NCBI GenBank assembly: GCA_023213395.1
Contig: CM041465.1
Span: 71,865,741 to 71,929,740, forward strand
Direction: 5' to 3'
DNA from: Cycas panzhihuaensis
Taxonomy: Eukaryota; Cycadophyta
DNA: 64,000 bases
In this document: positions 10,056 through 20,019 of the stretch, piece after piece
Layout: each line of letters opens with the position of its first letter
Numbering within the stretch: the stretch's first letter is position 1
Notes under the pieces: generated by a model
Told to the model about the DNA's origin: nothing
Seen by the model: only the letters and a program-made list of their open reading frames with translations
Databases searched by the model: none
Program-made: the position numbers and the translations under genes

Positions 10056-11265
10056 TGGATGATGATTGAATCATAGAAAAATAAATTTGACGAAGGTAGG
10101 ATTTGCCCAGTATGAGCCACTAGGATTGTTTCTGATAGCACATGATTTTTTGTCATCTACAATTGGTTTGATAATATGCCAGCCTAATTTGTTGGATATC
10201 TTCGTAATTGCCATTGTGCAGATCTTGGGTTTACCTGATTCAGGTGAGGAGGTACCCAAGGATAAAAGAATTTCTCGAGAATAGGCAGCAAAACAACTAG
10301 GTGCTCAGGTATCAGATATCTCCATGTCTAGGATACAAATCATAGGGATTGCAGATGAACACAAGCGTTGGGTGGCTTATTTCCTCTTCACTCGAGTTGT
10401 TTTGAGCCAAAAGAACTTGTATGTGCCTATGGAGATGAGATTGATGCTTCTGAGAGTGGCACAAGGAGATAAGTTTATTTGGGCTTCATTTTTGTCGGGT
10501 AAGCTATCAGAAAAATTAGACAACATTAAGGCTAGTACGCAATCCATGGTATTTTACCATCAGACCTTCTTCCAAGGACTGTTGGATAAACTATTTCAGA
10601 GAACAGGAAAGGTTTCGAGGAGCCCACTCAAGAAAAGGTGAAGGAATGGTTTCTATGGAAAAGTCACATAAACAACTCCCAACCATCACTATAGGAGGTG
10701 AATCAAAATGAAGGGCAGCAGGAAGAGGCAACGTCACTAGCCGAAGGAGCATAATAAAAACAGAAGGATATTGTTGAAGAAACCGAAATGAGGGAGAAAA
10801 ACAAAAGAGAGGAAATTAGAAGGGGTAAACAAAATGTAGGAGATGTTGGGGTGACAATCAAGTAGGAAATCCTAGAGGAGGAACTTTAGCCAGCTCAATA
10901 GTCAAACAAGCCCGCAAATATAAAAGTGGAAAGGAGTAAGAGAAGGAAACTTGCGGTAGAAAAAGCAAAGCAGGAAATAATTGGAATCTTAAATAATCAG
11001 CCAACTGAGGTAGATTTTGATTTCAATGGAGAAGAATTTGTGGAAGAGGGAATTGATCCAATGAAGTGCCAACCAAATAATGTGTCACACTGGAAAATTT
11101 CATTCTTGGCTAAAGTAATCTGATAGTTGGTGAGTGAATCAAAAGTCCATAATAAACGGTCACCCCCAGATTTGTGTTGGATTCAAAAAGTAGAAGATCA
11201 ATCGATGGCCTGCGAAGCAAAATTGGAGTTTCTGATCAAATTTATCATGCATTGGGTTGGGGATA
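10056..11265 (+). pseudogene. ORF3 remnant of gypsy element I (plus strand)
   Basis: This is the plus-strand relative of ORF3 in element G (43367-41568) and E (57322-58400). The conserved block reads KINLTKVGFAQY, IVQILGLPDSGEEVPKDKR, SRIQIIGIADEHKRWVAYF, KNLYVPMEMR and FYHQTFFQGLLDKL (10084-10590). A charged tract with the basic string RSKRRKLAVEKAKQE follows near 10930-10970. Stops at about 10283 and 10640 and several frameshifts make it non-functional. The rest of element I is absent or unrecognisable. It is cut at 11266 by a copia LTR. Function unknown. Confidence 0.7.
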
Positions 11266-11568
11266 TGTTAGAATATAATGTTTAATGAGTCCTAGAGTCA
11301 ATAGTATTAGAATGGTCTGTCGTTAGTTAAGTTAGTTTGGGTCAAAGCAATAGTCCCACATGCATTACTTTTGATGTATACCCTCTCACCTATTACATAT
11401 ATAAAGGTGGCTAAAGGTAATAATAAAAACAAGAAGTTATCACAGAGACTCACATAGAGTCCATGGTATGGTTGAAGTTTTGATATAATCTGTTGATGTT
11501 GAGTTGTGATTCTTGTCCATTACGATTGTTTGGTGTTAGTTGATGAATGCTTTCCATGTTATTTAACA
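11266..11568 (+). repeat. Copia J 5' LTR (303 bp)
   Basis: The repeat starts TGTTAGAATATAATG and ends TTTAACA, immediately followed by TGGTATCAGAGC (11569-11580), the initiator tRNA-Met primer site used by plant copia elements. The LTR carries a TATA-like TACATATATAAAGG near 11394-11407. No matching 3' LTR or copia coding region is found downstream, so the element is truncated. It interrupts the element I ORF3 remnant. Confidence 0.75.
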
Positions 11569-11830
11569 TGGTATCAGAGCAAGTCATCCTATTGTAAGAA
11601 GAAGAGTGAGAAGATTGAGAGAAGAGAATTCCAGTGAAGGGTAGAGCATTGAACCAAGGAGGTGGCTCTACAGATGCGTTTCTGTTGGGTTGAGGATTTG
11701 TTTTTTGAAGACACCAGTCAAGCCAAGGTTGATAGAAGATAAAATCTCTCTGGGTAATACTGTTCCTTTGATTATTTTGAAGAAAGAAACTTGTGTTGAT
11801 GTGAATTTTTGATGACATATGGATAGCCTT
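11569..11830 (+). mobile_element. Copia J primer site and untranslated leader remnant
   Basis: The primer site TGGTATCAGAGC occupies 11569-11580. About 250 bases of purine-rich leader follow (AAGAAGAAGAGTGAGAAG), resembling leaders of other copia elements. No gag frame follows. A minus-strand open frame at 11818-11450 spans LTR and leader and has no recognisable domain; I regard it as chance. Confidence 0.5.
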
Positions 11831-12176
11831 TGAATTCCATCTGAAAATAAAGGGGTTGTACCAGCTAGACTTGTGCTAAAATACTGAGTAAAATCAATTC
11901 CTAAGTATTTATAAAATCTGTGTATGGGGATAAAGGTTTATGGATGAAAGAAGATCTTATCATCCAAAAAATTAGCCCTCTGTTTCTTTCTCTTGTATCT
12001 TTTCAATTTTGTGGTCCCACCATAATAAATTCGGACAAATCCAAGAAATGAGTAGGAGGTGAGGTTACTGAGATGAGAATTGTGTTGGAGGTTGTGGAGA
12101 TCGGACGAATTCTCTCTTTTCATTGACCATGTCTCGCAAAATGGCGAGATCTCTTAATCTTTGTCTTTGGGAATGT
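11831..12176. other. Unassigned stretch downstream of the PPR fragment
   Basis: About 350 bases with no supportable gene. It lies 3' of the minus-strand PPR fragment and could be the former 3' flank or untranslated region of that gene. A minus-strand open frame (12123-11938) has no recognisable domain. Confidence 0.35.
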
Positions 12177-12593
12177 TCAGAGGCTACAAGCAAGCGAGAA
12201 TTGCCAACTGCCAAGAAATAGCACCATCAAAATTCCCATGATCAGATATCCCTTAGCCAACATCAGACCTAACAATCTCTGGGCTTCTTCTTTTCTGTGC
12301 GCTTTGAGTCCGCGAATAAGCAAGGTGAACATTTCATTATTGGGAACAACAACCCTCTTCTCCATATCACGGAAAAGGATCAAGGCATCGTCAGATCTTT
12401 GAACTATGCACAGTGGTGTAATCAGTAGCGTATAAGTAGCCACATTAGGCTTGCAATTGTTCGTCAACATTTCATCCAAAATATTGCATGCTTTCTTCAA
12501 TCTCCTTCTCCGGCAAAGGACATCAATGAATTCGTGAAAAGTATGAGCATCATGTAAGTTTGAAGGGCTTCTTTCACTTTTTGAAACTGGCAA
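12177..12593 (-). pseudogene. Pentatricopeptide repeat (PPR) protein fragment
   Basis: About 138 codons with three P-type PPR units. One reads HTFHEFIDVLCRRRRLKKAC, the next holds CKPNVATYTLLITPLC and DDALILFRDMEKRVVVPN, and the third MFTLLIRGLKAHRKEEAQRL. PPR proteins bind organellar RNA in plants and normally carry ten or more repeats plus a targeting peptide. Here an in-frame TAG stands just upstream, there is no ATG, and the C-terminus runs into unrelated hydrophobic residues. It is a truncated copy without a targeting peptide. Family certain; parent gene not identifiable. Confidence 0.8.
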
Positions 12594-12634
12594 TATTTCC
12601 TAATAAGCGTCTCCCGCTGCGAGTTCAATCTTCT

Positions 12635-13315
12635 TACACTAGGCGGTAGTGATGTCTTTGGTTATACGCCTTGTGACACAGAGGTGGTCATCATTTGTTG
12701 AGGGAAACGGATCCCCTTGGACCAGCCTATGATTGCTATATTCGAAATAGGATTCCTCCATATGGCATAGCTAGTTTATCAGGAGGTGATCTTGGTGGTC
12801 TAGGTGGAATAGGACTGGGTAGAACAACTGGTAGTGGTTTGTCTTGCTCTGCTCTTGATGATTCTGTTTTAATAGGCCAAAGGCTGGGAATTGGAAGTAT
12901 AGATCCATCCCTTGTTGGAAAGGGCCGGCCAGATGTTCTTAGAGATCCTTTAAGGAGGCCTGAAGAGCATCTTCCAGCAGGTGCATCCAATACACTATTT
13001 GTTGAAGGTCTTCATGCAGATTGTACACGAAGAGAAGCAACTCACATTTTTCGTCCTTTCGTTGGCTTCAAGGAAGTTAAACTGATAAACAAGGAAGCTA
13101 GACATCCTGGAGGTGACCCTATTGTTCTGTGTTTTGTGGATTTTGCCAATGCAAGTTGTGCAACAACTGCCCTAGAAGCTCTGCAAGGTTACAAATTCGA
13201 TGAAAATGAACGTGATTCAACTTCTTTAAGATTGCAATTTGCACGATTTCCTGGACCCAGGGGAGGGTCCTCTACTGCACGTGAACGAGATGATTATTCT
13301 CGTGGTCGACATTGA
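12635..13315 (+). pseudogene. RRM protein fragment like plant nuclear speckle RNA-binding protein (NSR)
   Basis: An open stretch (12695-13315) lacks an ATG; the 5' part is missing and the reading before 12695 is in another frame. A Gly/Pro-rich lead-in (IASLSGGDLGGLGGIGLG) is followed by one RRM. Its RNP2 is NTLFVEGL and its RNP1 region is PIVLCFVDFANA, and it also holds DCTRREATHIFRPF and ALQGYKF. The end is LRLQFARFPGPRGG with an Arg-rich tail. This wording matches the plant NSR (AtNSRa/b-like) family, which binds alternatively spliced mRNAs in nuclear speckles. The open RRM is uninterrupted over 600 bases, which suggests a spliced-mRNA (retro) copy. A parent comparison would be needed to be sure. 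Confidence 0.78.
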
Positions 13316-13395
13316 TTTCATGACACATGATAGAGAATGATTTGCTGGCGGAGCAACCAGTTTTGACAGAGGAAGCGAATGATTTTTGAGTCAGT

Positions 13396-13944
13396 GTGCA
13401 ATTCCTTCTCACCTTAATTGTTGCTTCGGCCGACGTTTCATATACTCCTTTCACACTGTTCTTGGTTAAAACGCCAGGCCTCTCCATTGGCGTCGTCTTC
13501 TTGCATCTAACTTTGTTGTGTCCTCTCTACTACTATCATCATAAGCATCCAGTTAATCTTGTATTGTTGGGATTGTTCACTGTTGTTTTGAGCCTTACAG
13601 TTGGAATACCCTGTGCATTCACAATTGATGCATTGATATTGATAAACTGCGATCGTGTTTTCGCCATCGGGTACACATTCTGGGCATCAACGAAGGGCAA
13701 AGATTTCAGTTTTCTGGGTTCAATTCATTTTGGTCTAATTCAGGCTTTCTTTCCCTTTGGATCTCTCTCAACAGCTATTTATGGAGGTTTGGCAGCACTC
13801 ATATTCTCTGGATACATTGTTTATGATACTAATAACCTAATTAAGAGGTACAACTATGACCAGTACATCTGGGCTTCAGTAGTCCTCTACTTGAACATCC
13901 TGAATTTGTTTACATCCTCGCAACTATTGAGGGGAACTGATTAA
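13396..13944 (+). pseudogene. LIFEGUARD / Bax inhibitor-1-like membrane protein fragment
   Basis: About 182 codons of the LFG (TMBIM) family of multi-pass ER/Golgi membrane proteins that modulate cell death. Family marks are LCPLYYYHHKHPVNLVLLG, GIPCAFTIDALIL, YTFWASTKGKDFSFLG, IYGGLAALIFSGYIVYDTNN and IKRYNYDQYIWASVVLYLNI. The N-terminal third is missing. The segment between CDRVFAIG and YTFW and the one between FGLIQ and AFFPFG are shorter than in the family, so at least one membrane segment is deleted. It follows the NSR fragment on the same strand after only 80 bases, although the two are unrelated genes. No intron is apparent. Probably a retro-copied or captured, non-functional fragment. 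Confidence 0.8.
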
Positions 13945-14639
13945 GAATCTGTAAACAGATTATTATTTTGCTAAATGGTTTGCCATTTTCTTTCACAACG
14001 AAATTGACATCAATTCTTCAGAGTCTTCCCCATCTAGTCCCCATATTCTTCATCTTGAATAACTGCAGAGTACCCACAGTAGAAAACACTCCCAGATTGC
14101 AAGTTGTGATCTATCTTGTGACCTTCACCAAAGACAAAGGGAGAAAAAGTTGGAACGGCGATTGCAAAGCTTGACAGAGCAGCCAGTGGGCAGAAGGGAA
14201 CCATATTAGAAAGCAGTCAGCGATTGAAAGTTGGATTTTTGGGTGGGAGCGGTTACAACCAACCATAGAATTATGGTTACTTCCAAGATGTGGAAAAGGA
14301 ATAAATGTAAAAATCTAAAAATGTGCATGTGTGTGTGTGGATAATTATTGATCACAGAGTGTCGCGTGCCTGTGCATTATAAAATACTTGTTGTGGATTG
14401 TGTCTGCAAAAGGCTCTGTGTATTGCTCTGGGTTGGCATTTGGTTGTCAGAGAACCAGATGCGACCCGTCATTAATAGAATGATTATGGTTTTTTCCTCC
14501 ATTGATGGACTTTTGTACATTCTAGAGTAAGTGTATGATAGAGTTGATTGACACTTGTGACTATTCTGTGCCTACTTATTAGTGTTTGCATAATAGTGTG
14601 TAGTAAGTAGAAGCACATAGCACAATCCTTTGAAACATA
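13945..14639 (+). other. Unassigned stretch with a short gene-like remnant
   Basis: Between the LFG fragment and remnant H. At about 14130-14270 one plus-strand frame reads GEKVGTAIAKLDRAASGQKG and then ILESSQRLKVGF. It looks like real coding sequence by composition, but I cannot assign it. A GT-rich run (TGTGCATGTGTGTGTGTGG) lies near 14323-14340. Nothing else is supported. Confidence 0.35.
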
Positions 14640-15710
14640 GCCAGTGCATTGGTAAGGCTAAATGGCATCAATCGATATGCATTAGCTCCCTATTTTGTGA
14701 TGAACGTTGTTTTAGATTGGTCTTTTGGTGCAATACTCACTTGGTTATATCTACTAGAACCATTTGTGAAGGAGTAGACTTCCTTCTCCTCCTTACCATC
14801 TCCAATACATCTTTTATAAAGGGTACTGGGAATGGATACTCTTTTATTACTTTATTAAGTTGTTAATAGTCATCACACACTTGAATTTTTCAATTCTTTT
14901 TGGATACCACCACTATGGGGCTAACCCAACATTGTATTCTACTTCGTAGATATATCTTACTTCCAACATCTGTCTGGCTTGGCTTTAAAATTTTCTTTAA
15001 ATTTTGGATTCAATATGTATTTTCGTTGCTTAATAGGTTTGGCTCCCTCTATGAGATCTATATGGTGGACTCCAATCTTTGGTAGGGTCCCCTTCAGGCC
15101 CTTGTATGACCAAGCAAATAAATCTTGGTACCCTGCAAATAGAGTTTGGGCTTAGGAAAATAGTTTGATTGTCCTAATAATCCCCAATTGTAATTTTGCA
15201 AGGCCTATTGTTATCCCCAATGTCTACCTATCTATTTTTTAATCCTTTGAATTCAACTTGTTTATTTTGGCCCGGGCTATCTTCCTATATTCATATCTTA
15301 GCTCCGTGTATTCTAGGGGAAAGTGATGTGCCTCCCCTCTTCCAGGCTCTTGTCCTTTCTTAATACTAACAAGTTTGCATAATACTTGGTTTCTTTTCTA
15401 ACACTCAATGTCTTAAGTCTGTGTAGAACTTTATTATCCTACTGTCATCCGATTTGTATGAAAATGCCCTGAGGAATGCCTTCTGGATGTCATGCCAATC
15501 TACATGCCTAACCATTTCCTTTCTTATGAACCAATCATGTCCTACTTGACCTAATGTATGAAAGAAGAGGTGACTCCATTCCCTCTTACTAATGCTATCA
15601 TGTTTCCACCTAATCTACATTCCCTCAAATGGTTAAGGGGGCAATTTCTTACAAGAAATATTCCTAGTAGTCCCACAACCCCAACCATCATCACCCTTGT
15701 CTAGGTGGTC
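14640..15710 (-). mobile_element. Gypsy remnant H (F-like): capsid-like repeat 2 and start of RT
   Basis: A minus-strand fragment of the F/G/E lineage. At 15700-15420 it reads WKHDSISKREWSHLFFHTLG then VGHDWFIRK, VDWHDIQKAFLRAFSY, matching copy 2 of the tandem capsid-like domain in F. At about 15000-14740 it reads DYxQLNKVIKEYPFPVPFIKDVLEMV, the N-terminal part of gypsy RT. The order capsid-like domain then RT is therefore repeated in a third element. Many stops; both ends are lost. Confidence 0.72.
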
Positions 15711-15749
15711 ATTTCATGGAGTAGGTTATTAGAACCAACACTTAAGTAG

Positions 15750-16372
15750 TGCATTGCTCATTCGGCGTCAAATTGGGCAAGCTAACCTACATATGAGAAG
15801 TCAAATGCTACTACAGTGGAATTAAAGTGCGACCATTTATGAACCTACTCCTCCCCATAGAGTGGGTCTATGAAACTTCCACTAATCTCAAGCTTCCTTC
15901 CTTTAGGAATACTCAAGACATAATGTATGGGGTTGCACCCGAATGCCTAGTAAGCTCTAAGAGATGAGTAAGTTCCACTTGAACTTTCATGGCTTGGATG
16001 CTAATCTGCAAGGCACATTCATTAAACACTATGAAAAAAATTTCATTTGTCGATATGCATGTAGGTGATCTATGTTTCAAAAACACAGTGTTCCTAATTT
16101 TCGAAATGCAATATAAAACTTCAGTTCTTAAAAGTTCACGGGCCTATTGGAAGGAGGTAGAAAATAGTCGATTATCTCCAAGTAGGGTTGCATTCCATCC
16201 AAAGTGCTTATTAGTGATTAATTAGGTGAAGTTGTTGGCTAGGCACCAGGTTGACTTCACAAAGGAGCACCACTAGAATAAGTGTAGTAAGGTCTCTTTC
16301 CACCCACAAAATGTGAATGCCACATCATTGAAATTAATCTTGGGTAGTCTAGGCTTAACAGTCAGTCCATGT
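15750..16372 (-). pseudogene. LINE ORF2 C-terminal region, downstream half
   Basis: Minus-strand coding remnant directly left of the A 5' LTR. It reads PRLPKINFNDVAFTFCGW followed by KETLLHLF, W and C, the zinc-finger-like region (C-x2-W/C ... HLF..C) found after RT in plant L1-type LINEs. A Glu/Leu-rich run follows. The frame continues from the LINE RT remnant that ends at 27206, so element A appears to have split it. No poly(T) tract marks the LINE 3' end here. Confidence 0.55.
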
Positions 16373-16842
16373 TGTAGTATTCCCCCTATCAGTCTGGTCA
16401 TCCTTAAACATTTAGTCTACATGATATATTTTGGCTAACCTCTATAATTTATTCTGACTAAACTCTGTAAATTACTCCGGGTGACTCCTACACCATGTTC
16501 TAGCCAAATTCTTAGGATCTAGTTTATCTGCCCATTTATAAGGCTCTATGGCCCAATTCCTAAGCATCAATTGAGAGTTTCAAACCTGCTATATTTTTGG
16601 CCTTAAGGGCCATGGTTGAGAGGACACCTTGCATCAAAGAGGAAGCTAGGACAGATACTTAATATCCTGTAAGTTTTGATACTTTGTATATACTATTTTC
16701 TCTTTATATTTCAGTCTATTTGAGTTATAAAGCAATAGAATATAGTACATTTTTTGATAAGTCATGTAAAAATTTGCAAGTTAGTCTGGTATATCATAAT
16801 CATTCAACCATTAAGGTATGAATTCCCTTTGGAATTCCCACA
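16373..16842 (+). repeat. Chromovirus A 5' LTR (470 bp)
   Basis: Starts TGTAGTATTCCCC, ends TTCCCACA. It aligns along its whole length with the two-piece copy at 21417-21582 plus 26903-27205, including TATAAGGCTCTATGGCCC and TAAGTTTTGATAC. A TATATACTA promoter-like motif lies near 16688-16696. Confidence 0.92.
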
Positions 16843-16844
16843 AG

Positions 16845-16856
16845 TGGTATCAGAGC
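16845..16856 (+). other. Chromovirus A primer-binding site
   Basis: TGGTATCAGAGC, complementary to the 3' end of plant initiator tRNA-Met, two bases after the LTR. Confidence 0.9.
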
Positions 16857-16968
16857 CTCATTATTGAGGCCATTTTTGGGGAGTAAAAAATAGATTGCAC
16901 TAGTGACAAAATCGGGGTGGCTAATTAGAGAATGGCCATTTTTTCTTCCCTTTCCTTTTTATATATAA

Positions 16969-17990
16969 ATGAAGTTGAGATCCAGAAAAACACTTCAGCT
17001 AAGCAAAATGGTGAATCAACCATTTGTAACCATAGAGGATGTAAATCACAAGGTAGATACCCTAAGCTATGACATGGCATACATAAAAGAGGAAATAAAA
17101 AGTCTCCACAACCTAGTAAATGAAGCATTGTCTGGATGCCCTAAGAGACAAGAGATACCTAAGAATGAGGCATAAACATTAGATAAAGGGGAAAATAAAT
17201 TCCAAGAAGGAAATCAAGAAAAATGGCAATTTGAACCAAGCCAAGGTCTCAAAGGTGCCAAATTCTTTTTAGAAAAGTTCGGCCTCGATAAGTCAAGGGA
17301 CATCCACAATTGGATAATCCAAATGGAGATCTATTTCTAGACAAACACACTTTCAAGAAAAGATTAGATCCTTTTGGCATCCCTTCATTTATATGGAAAA
17401 GCACTTAAGTGGTTCCATTGGTGGAAAAGATTCTAGGGGGGGGCAAAGAACAACAATTGGATTTACCTAAAAGAAAGCCTTATAGAACAATACGAGGATA
17501 CATGGAACGCTTATCACTTCACCAACTCATGAGCTTACAAAAAGCAAGGTCAATTCAAACTTACACAGAGCAATTTCAAACCCTACATAGCTTGATAGAC
17601 AACAAAATTGTAGAAGAGCTACTCATACAAGCATATGTCTCAGGGCTTAGAGGAAATATCAAATACTGCATAAAAACAAGGGGAGCAGTGACCATCAACA
17701 ACGCTATATGTCATGTTAAGAATGTAGAAACTGAATATAGAGAAGGGCAACAAAGTTATGTTTGTTGAAACAAGTTTTCCCAAAATCTAGGTCGAAATTT
17801 CTAACCAAATTGGAATCGATCAAGAACAAACGTTGAGGCCTCAATTATAGAAGAAAACGAAGAAGGGTCAAGCGGGAATAAACTTTCTTAAGCAAAGCAT
17901 CTTAAAAAAGGAACTTGTTTCAAATGTGAAGGGAAGTGGAACCATGACCATAATTGCCCCTCAAAGAAAGTGTTCATGATCAACAAAGAG
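16969..17990 (+). pseudogene. Chromovirus A Gag with zinc knuckle
   Basis: The ATG at 16969 begins MKLRSRKTLQLSKMVN, and a stop interrupts the frame at 17173. The capsid part resumes with FFLEKFGLDKSRDIHNW (17255 on) and shifts frame at a run of eight G near 17437. It then continues with RTIRGYMERLSLHQL, YTEQFQTLH and AYVSGLRGNIKYCIK to a stop at 17766. A knuckle of the chromovirus type, CFKCEGKWNHDHNC, lies at about 17908-17950. B, C and D share this Gag layout. Confidence 0.85.
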
Positions 17991-18059
17991 GACACAAACA
18001 CTTTGGATGAAAGCAAAGAAGAACCACAGGATATAAGCAACAAAGCAAAGATCAAAGAA

Positions 18060-18650
18060 TTACTTAAAACCAATACTAAAAACATACAAATATCATTATA
18101 AGCCATCACTAGAGAAGTCAACACCCCTCAAACACTACGATTTTCGGGGACGATAAAAGAAGCAAAGATAGCAATCCTAGTAGACAAGAGGAGCACACAC
18201 AACTTCATTAATAAACCAACAACGAAAAAATTGGGTTTGCCAATCCAAGTACTCAATGTATTTCAAGTTAGTTATCACAAATGGAAAGACAATGACATGT
18301 GGAGGATATTGTCCAAAAGTAAACCTACAAATTGTAAATTACTCCACGACTACATGCATGTTCACTATACTTATTGGAGGAGTTGATGTTGTCCTTGGAA
18401 TACGATGGTTACAAAATTTGGGGAATATCATCACCAACTATACAACCCGATTGATGAGTTTTTATCAAAAGGGTCACAAATACAAATTACAAGCACCACC
18501 CACATCACCAACCCAATTAGTAACATCACATTGTATGGAGAAAATATTGATGGCATGCTATAAAAGTGTGATAGAGGGTGTTCCAACAGAAGTACAAGCA
18601 CTCATTAACCAACATAGCAAGGTCTTTGAAGAACCTTCCTAATGATTAAC
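18060..18650 (+). pseudogene. Chromovirus A protease
   Basis: Retropepsin-like domain. The catalytic loop expected as DSGSTHNFI reads DKRSTHNFI (about 18180-18215), so it is inactive. The downstream part holds GGVDVVLGIRWLQNLGNI and LVTSHCMEK. Frameshifts lie near 18250-18260. The order Gag-protease-RT matches B, C and D. Confidence 0.82.
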
Positions 18651-18659
18651 CCCAAACCA

Positions 18660-19900
18660 CGAATGTGAACAACCCATCGAGTTAACACTAGGAGCAGCAC
18701 TTGTAAATATCTAACCATATCGACATCCCTATTACTTTAAAAAGGAGATCAAACAAATTACTCGAGAACTCTTACACCAAGGGTACATCACACCTAGCTA
18801 GAGCCCTTTTGCATCACTGGTCATATTAAGCCAAAAGAAAGATGGCTTATAGTATATGTGCATAGACTATCAAGGGCTTAACAAAATCACAATAAAAAAC
18901 TGGTACCCAATTCCCTTAATAAACGACCTGCTAGACAAAAAACATGGAGCAAAGTTCTTTTTAAAGATCAATCTACGCTGAAGATATTACCATATCTGCA
19001 TAAAAGGAGAGCATGGGTACAAAACAATATTCTGCACCTGCGAAGGATTATTAAAATTCCGCGTTATGCCCTTAGGATTAACAAATGCTTCAGCGACCTT
19101 CTAAAGCACAAGGAACAAGGTACTCAAAACTTTCTTATGCAAATTTGTGTTAGTTTTCTTTGACGATATTTTGATCTACAACTCAACCTAGGAGGAACAT
19201 TTAGAGTACGTTAAAGATGTACTACAAGTTCTAGAATGCAACAATTTTTTTGCTAACAAAAGTAAATGCACATTCAAGCAAATCAAGTTGGAATACTTGG
19301 GACATATTATCATGTTGGAAGGTGTTAAGATGGACCCAAAAAAGGTTCAAGCTATCATAGAATGGTCCACACCAATAAATGTAACAGGAGTAAGAAGCTT
19401 TTTAGGAGTTGTCGGGTTCCTTTGATGACTTATTAGAGGATACGCGCATATTGCCACACCCCTAACCGATCTTATGAAGAAAGATTCTTTTAAATGGAAC
19501 CAACCAACGGAAAATGCTTTCCAAGGACTAAAGATCGCAATGACCATAACACCAATACTCGCAACACCAAATTTTTCCCAACCATTCACCTTAGAATGTG
19601 ATGCATCCAAAGCAAGCATAGGAGTCGTCCTCCTCAAAAATGCAAATTGAATACAAGGGAATGACTTAAGCCCATTTATGACAAGGAAATATTGGCAATC
19701 ATGCACACCATACATCAATGGTGCCAATACTTACTAGGGAGCAAATTCATGGTTAAAATAGATCACGATAGCCTTAAGTACTTCCTCAATCAAAAGACAT
19801 TATCCGAAAAACAACGGAAATGGGAAAGCAAACTTCAAATATTTGATTTTAGAATCTCATACAAAAAGGGTAAAGAGAACACCATCACAGATGCATAATC
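18660..19900 (+). pseudogene. Chromovirus A reverse transcriptase and RNase H
   Basis: RT is recognised from [27 protein letters not shown], the intact catalytic VFFDDILIY box (about 19150-19175) and LEYLGHIIMLEGVKMDPKK. RNase H follows with LECDASKASIGVVLL (19590-19640), KIDHDSLKYFLNQKTL and FDFRISYKKGKENTI. Many stops (for example 18845, 18978, 19104, 19188) show long inactivity. Confidence 0.88.
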
Positions 19901-20019
19901 CCAGATTTTCGATGAAAAAACCAAACACGAGGATATGTCCATAGAGGCCATCTTTGTAACTACTCCAAGTTGGATAGAAGAGATGATTTAGGAATACCAG
20001 AATGATCCAGGGTCTCGAA

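Noticed and set aside
10066-10284. Hydrophobic N-terminal segment of ORF3 as an envelope membrane anchor
   Set aside because: The stretch (FLIAHDFLSSTIGLII) is not matched by a similarly hydrophobic run in E, and charged residues interrupt it in G, so a membrane role is not supported.
11450-11818. Minus-strand open frame of 122 codons in copia J
   Set aside because: It overlaps the LTR and leader, where no coding is expected, and has no recognisable domain.
12695-13944. NSR and LIFEGUARD stretches as one intact fusion gene
   Set aside because: There is a stop after the RRM part, no ATG for either, a different frame, and both lack parts of the family; a working fusion is not supported.
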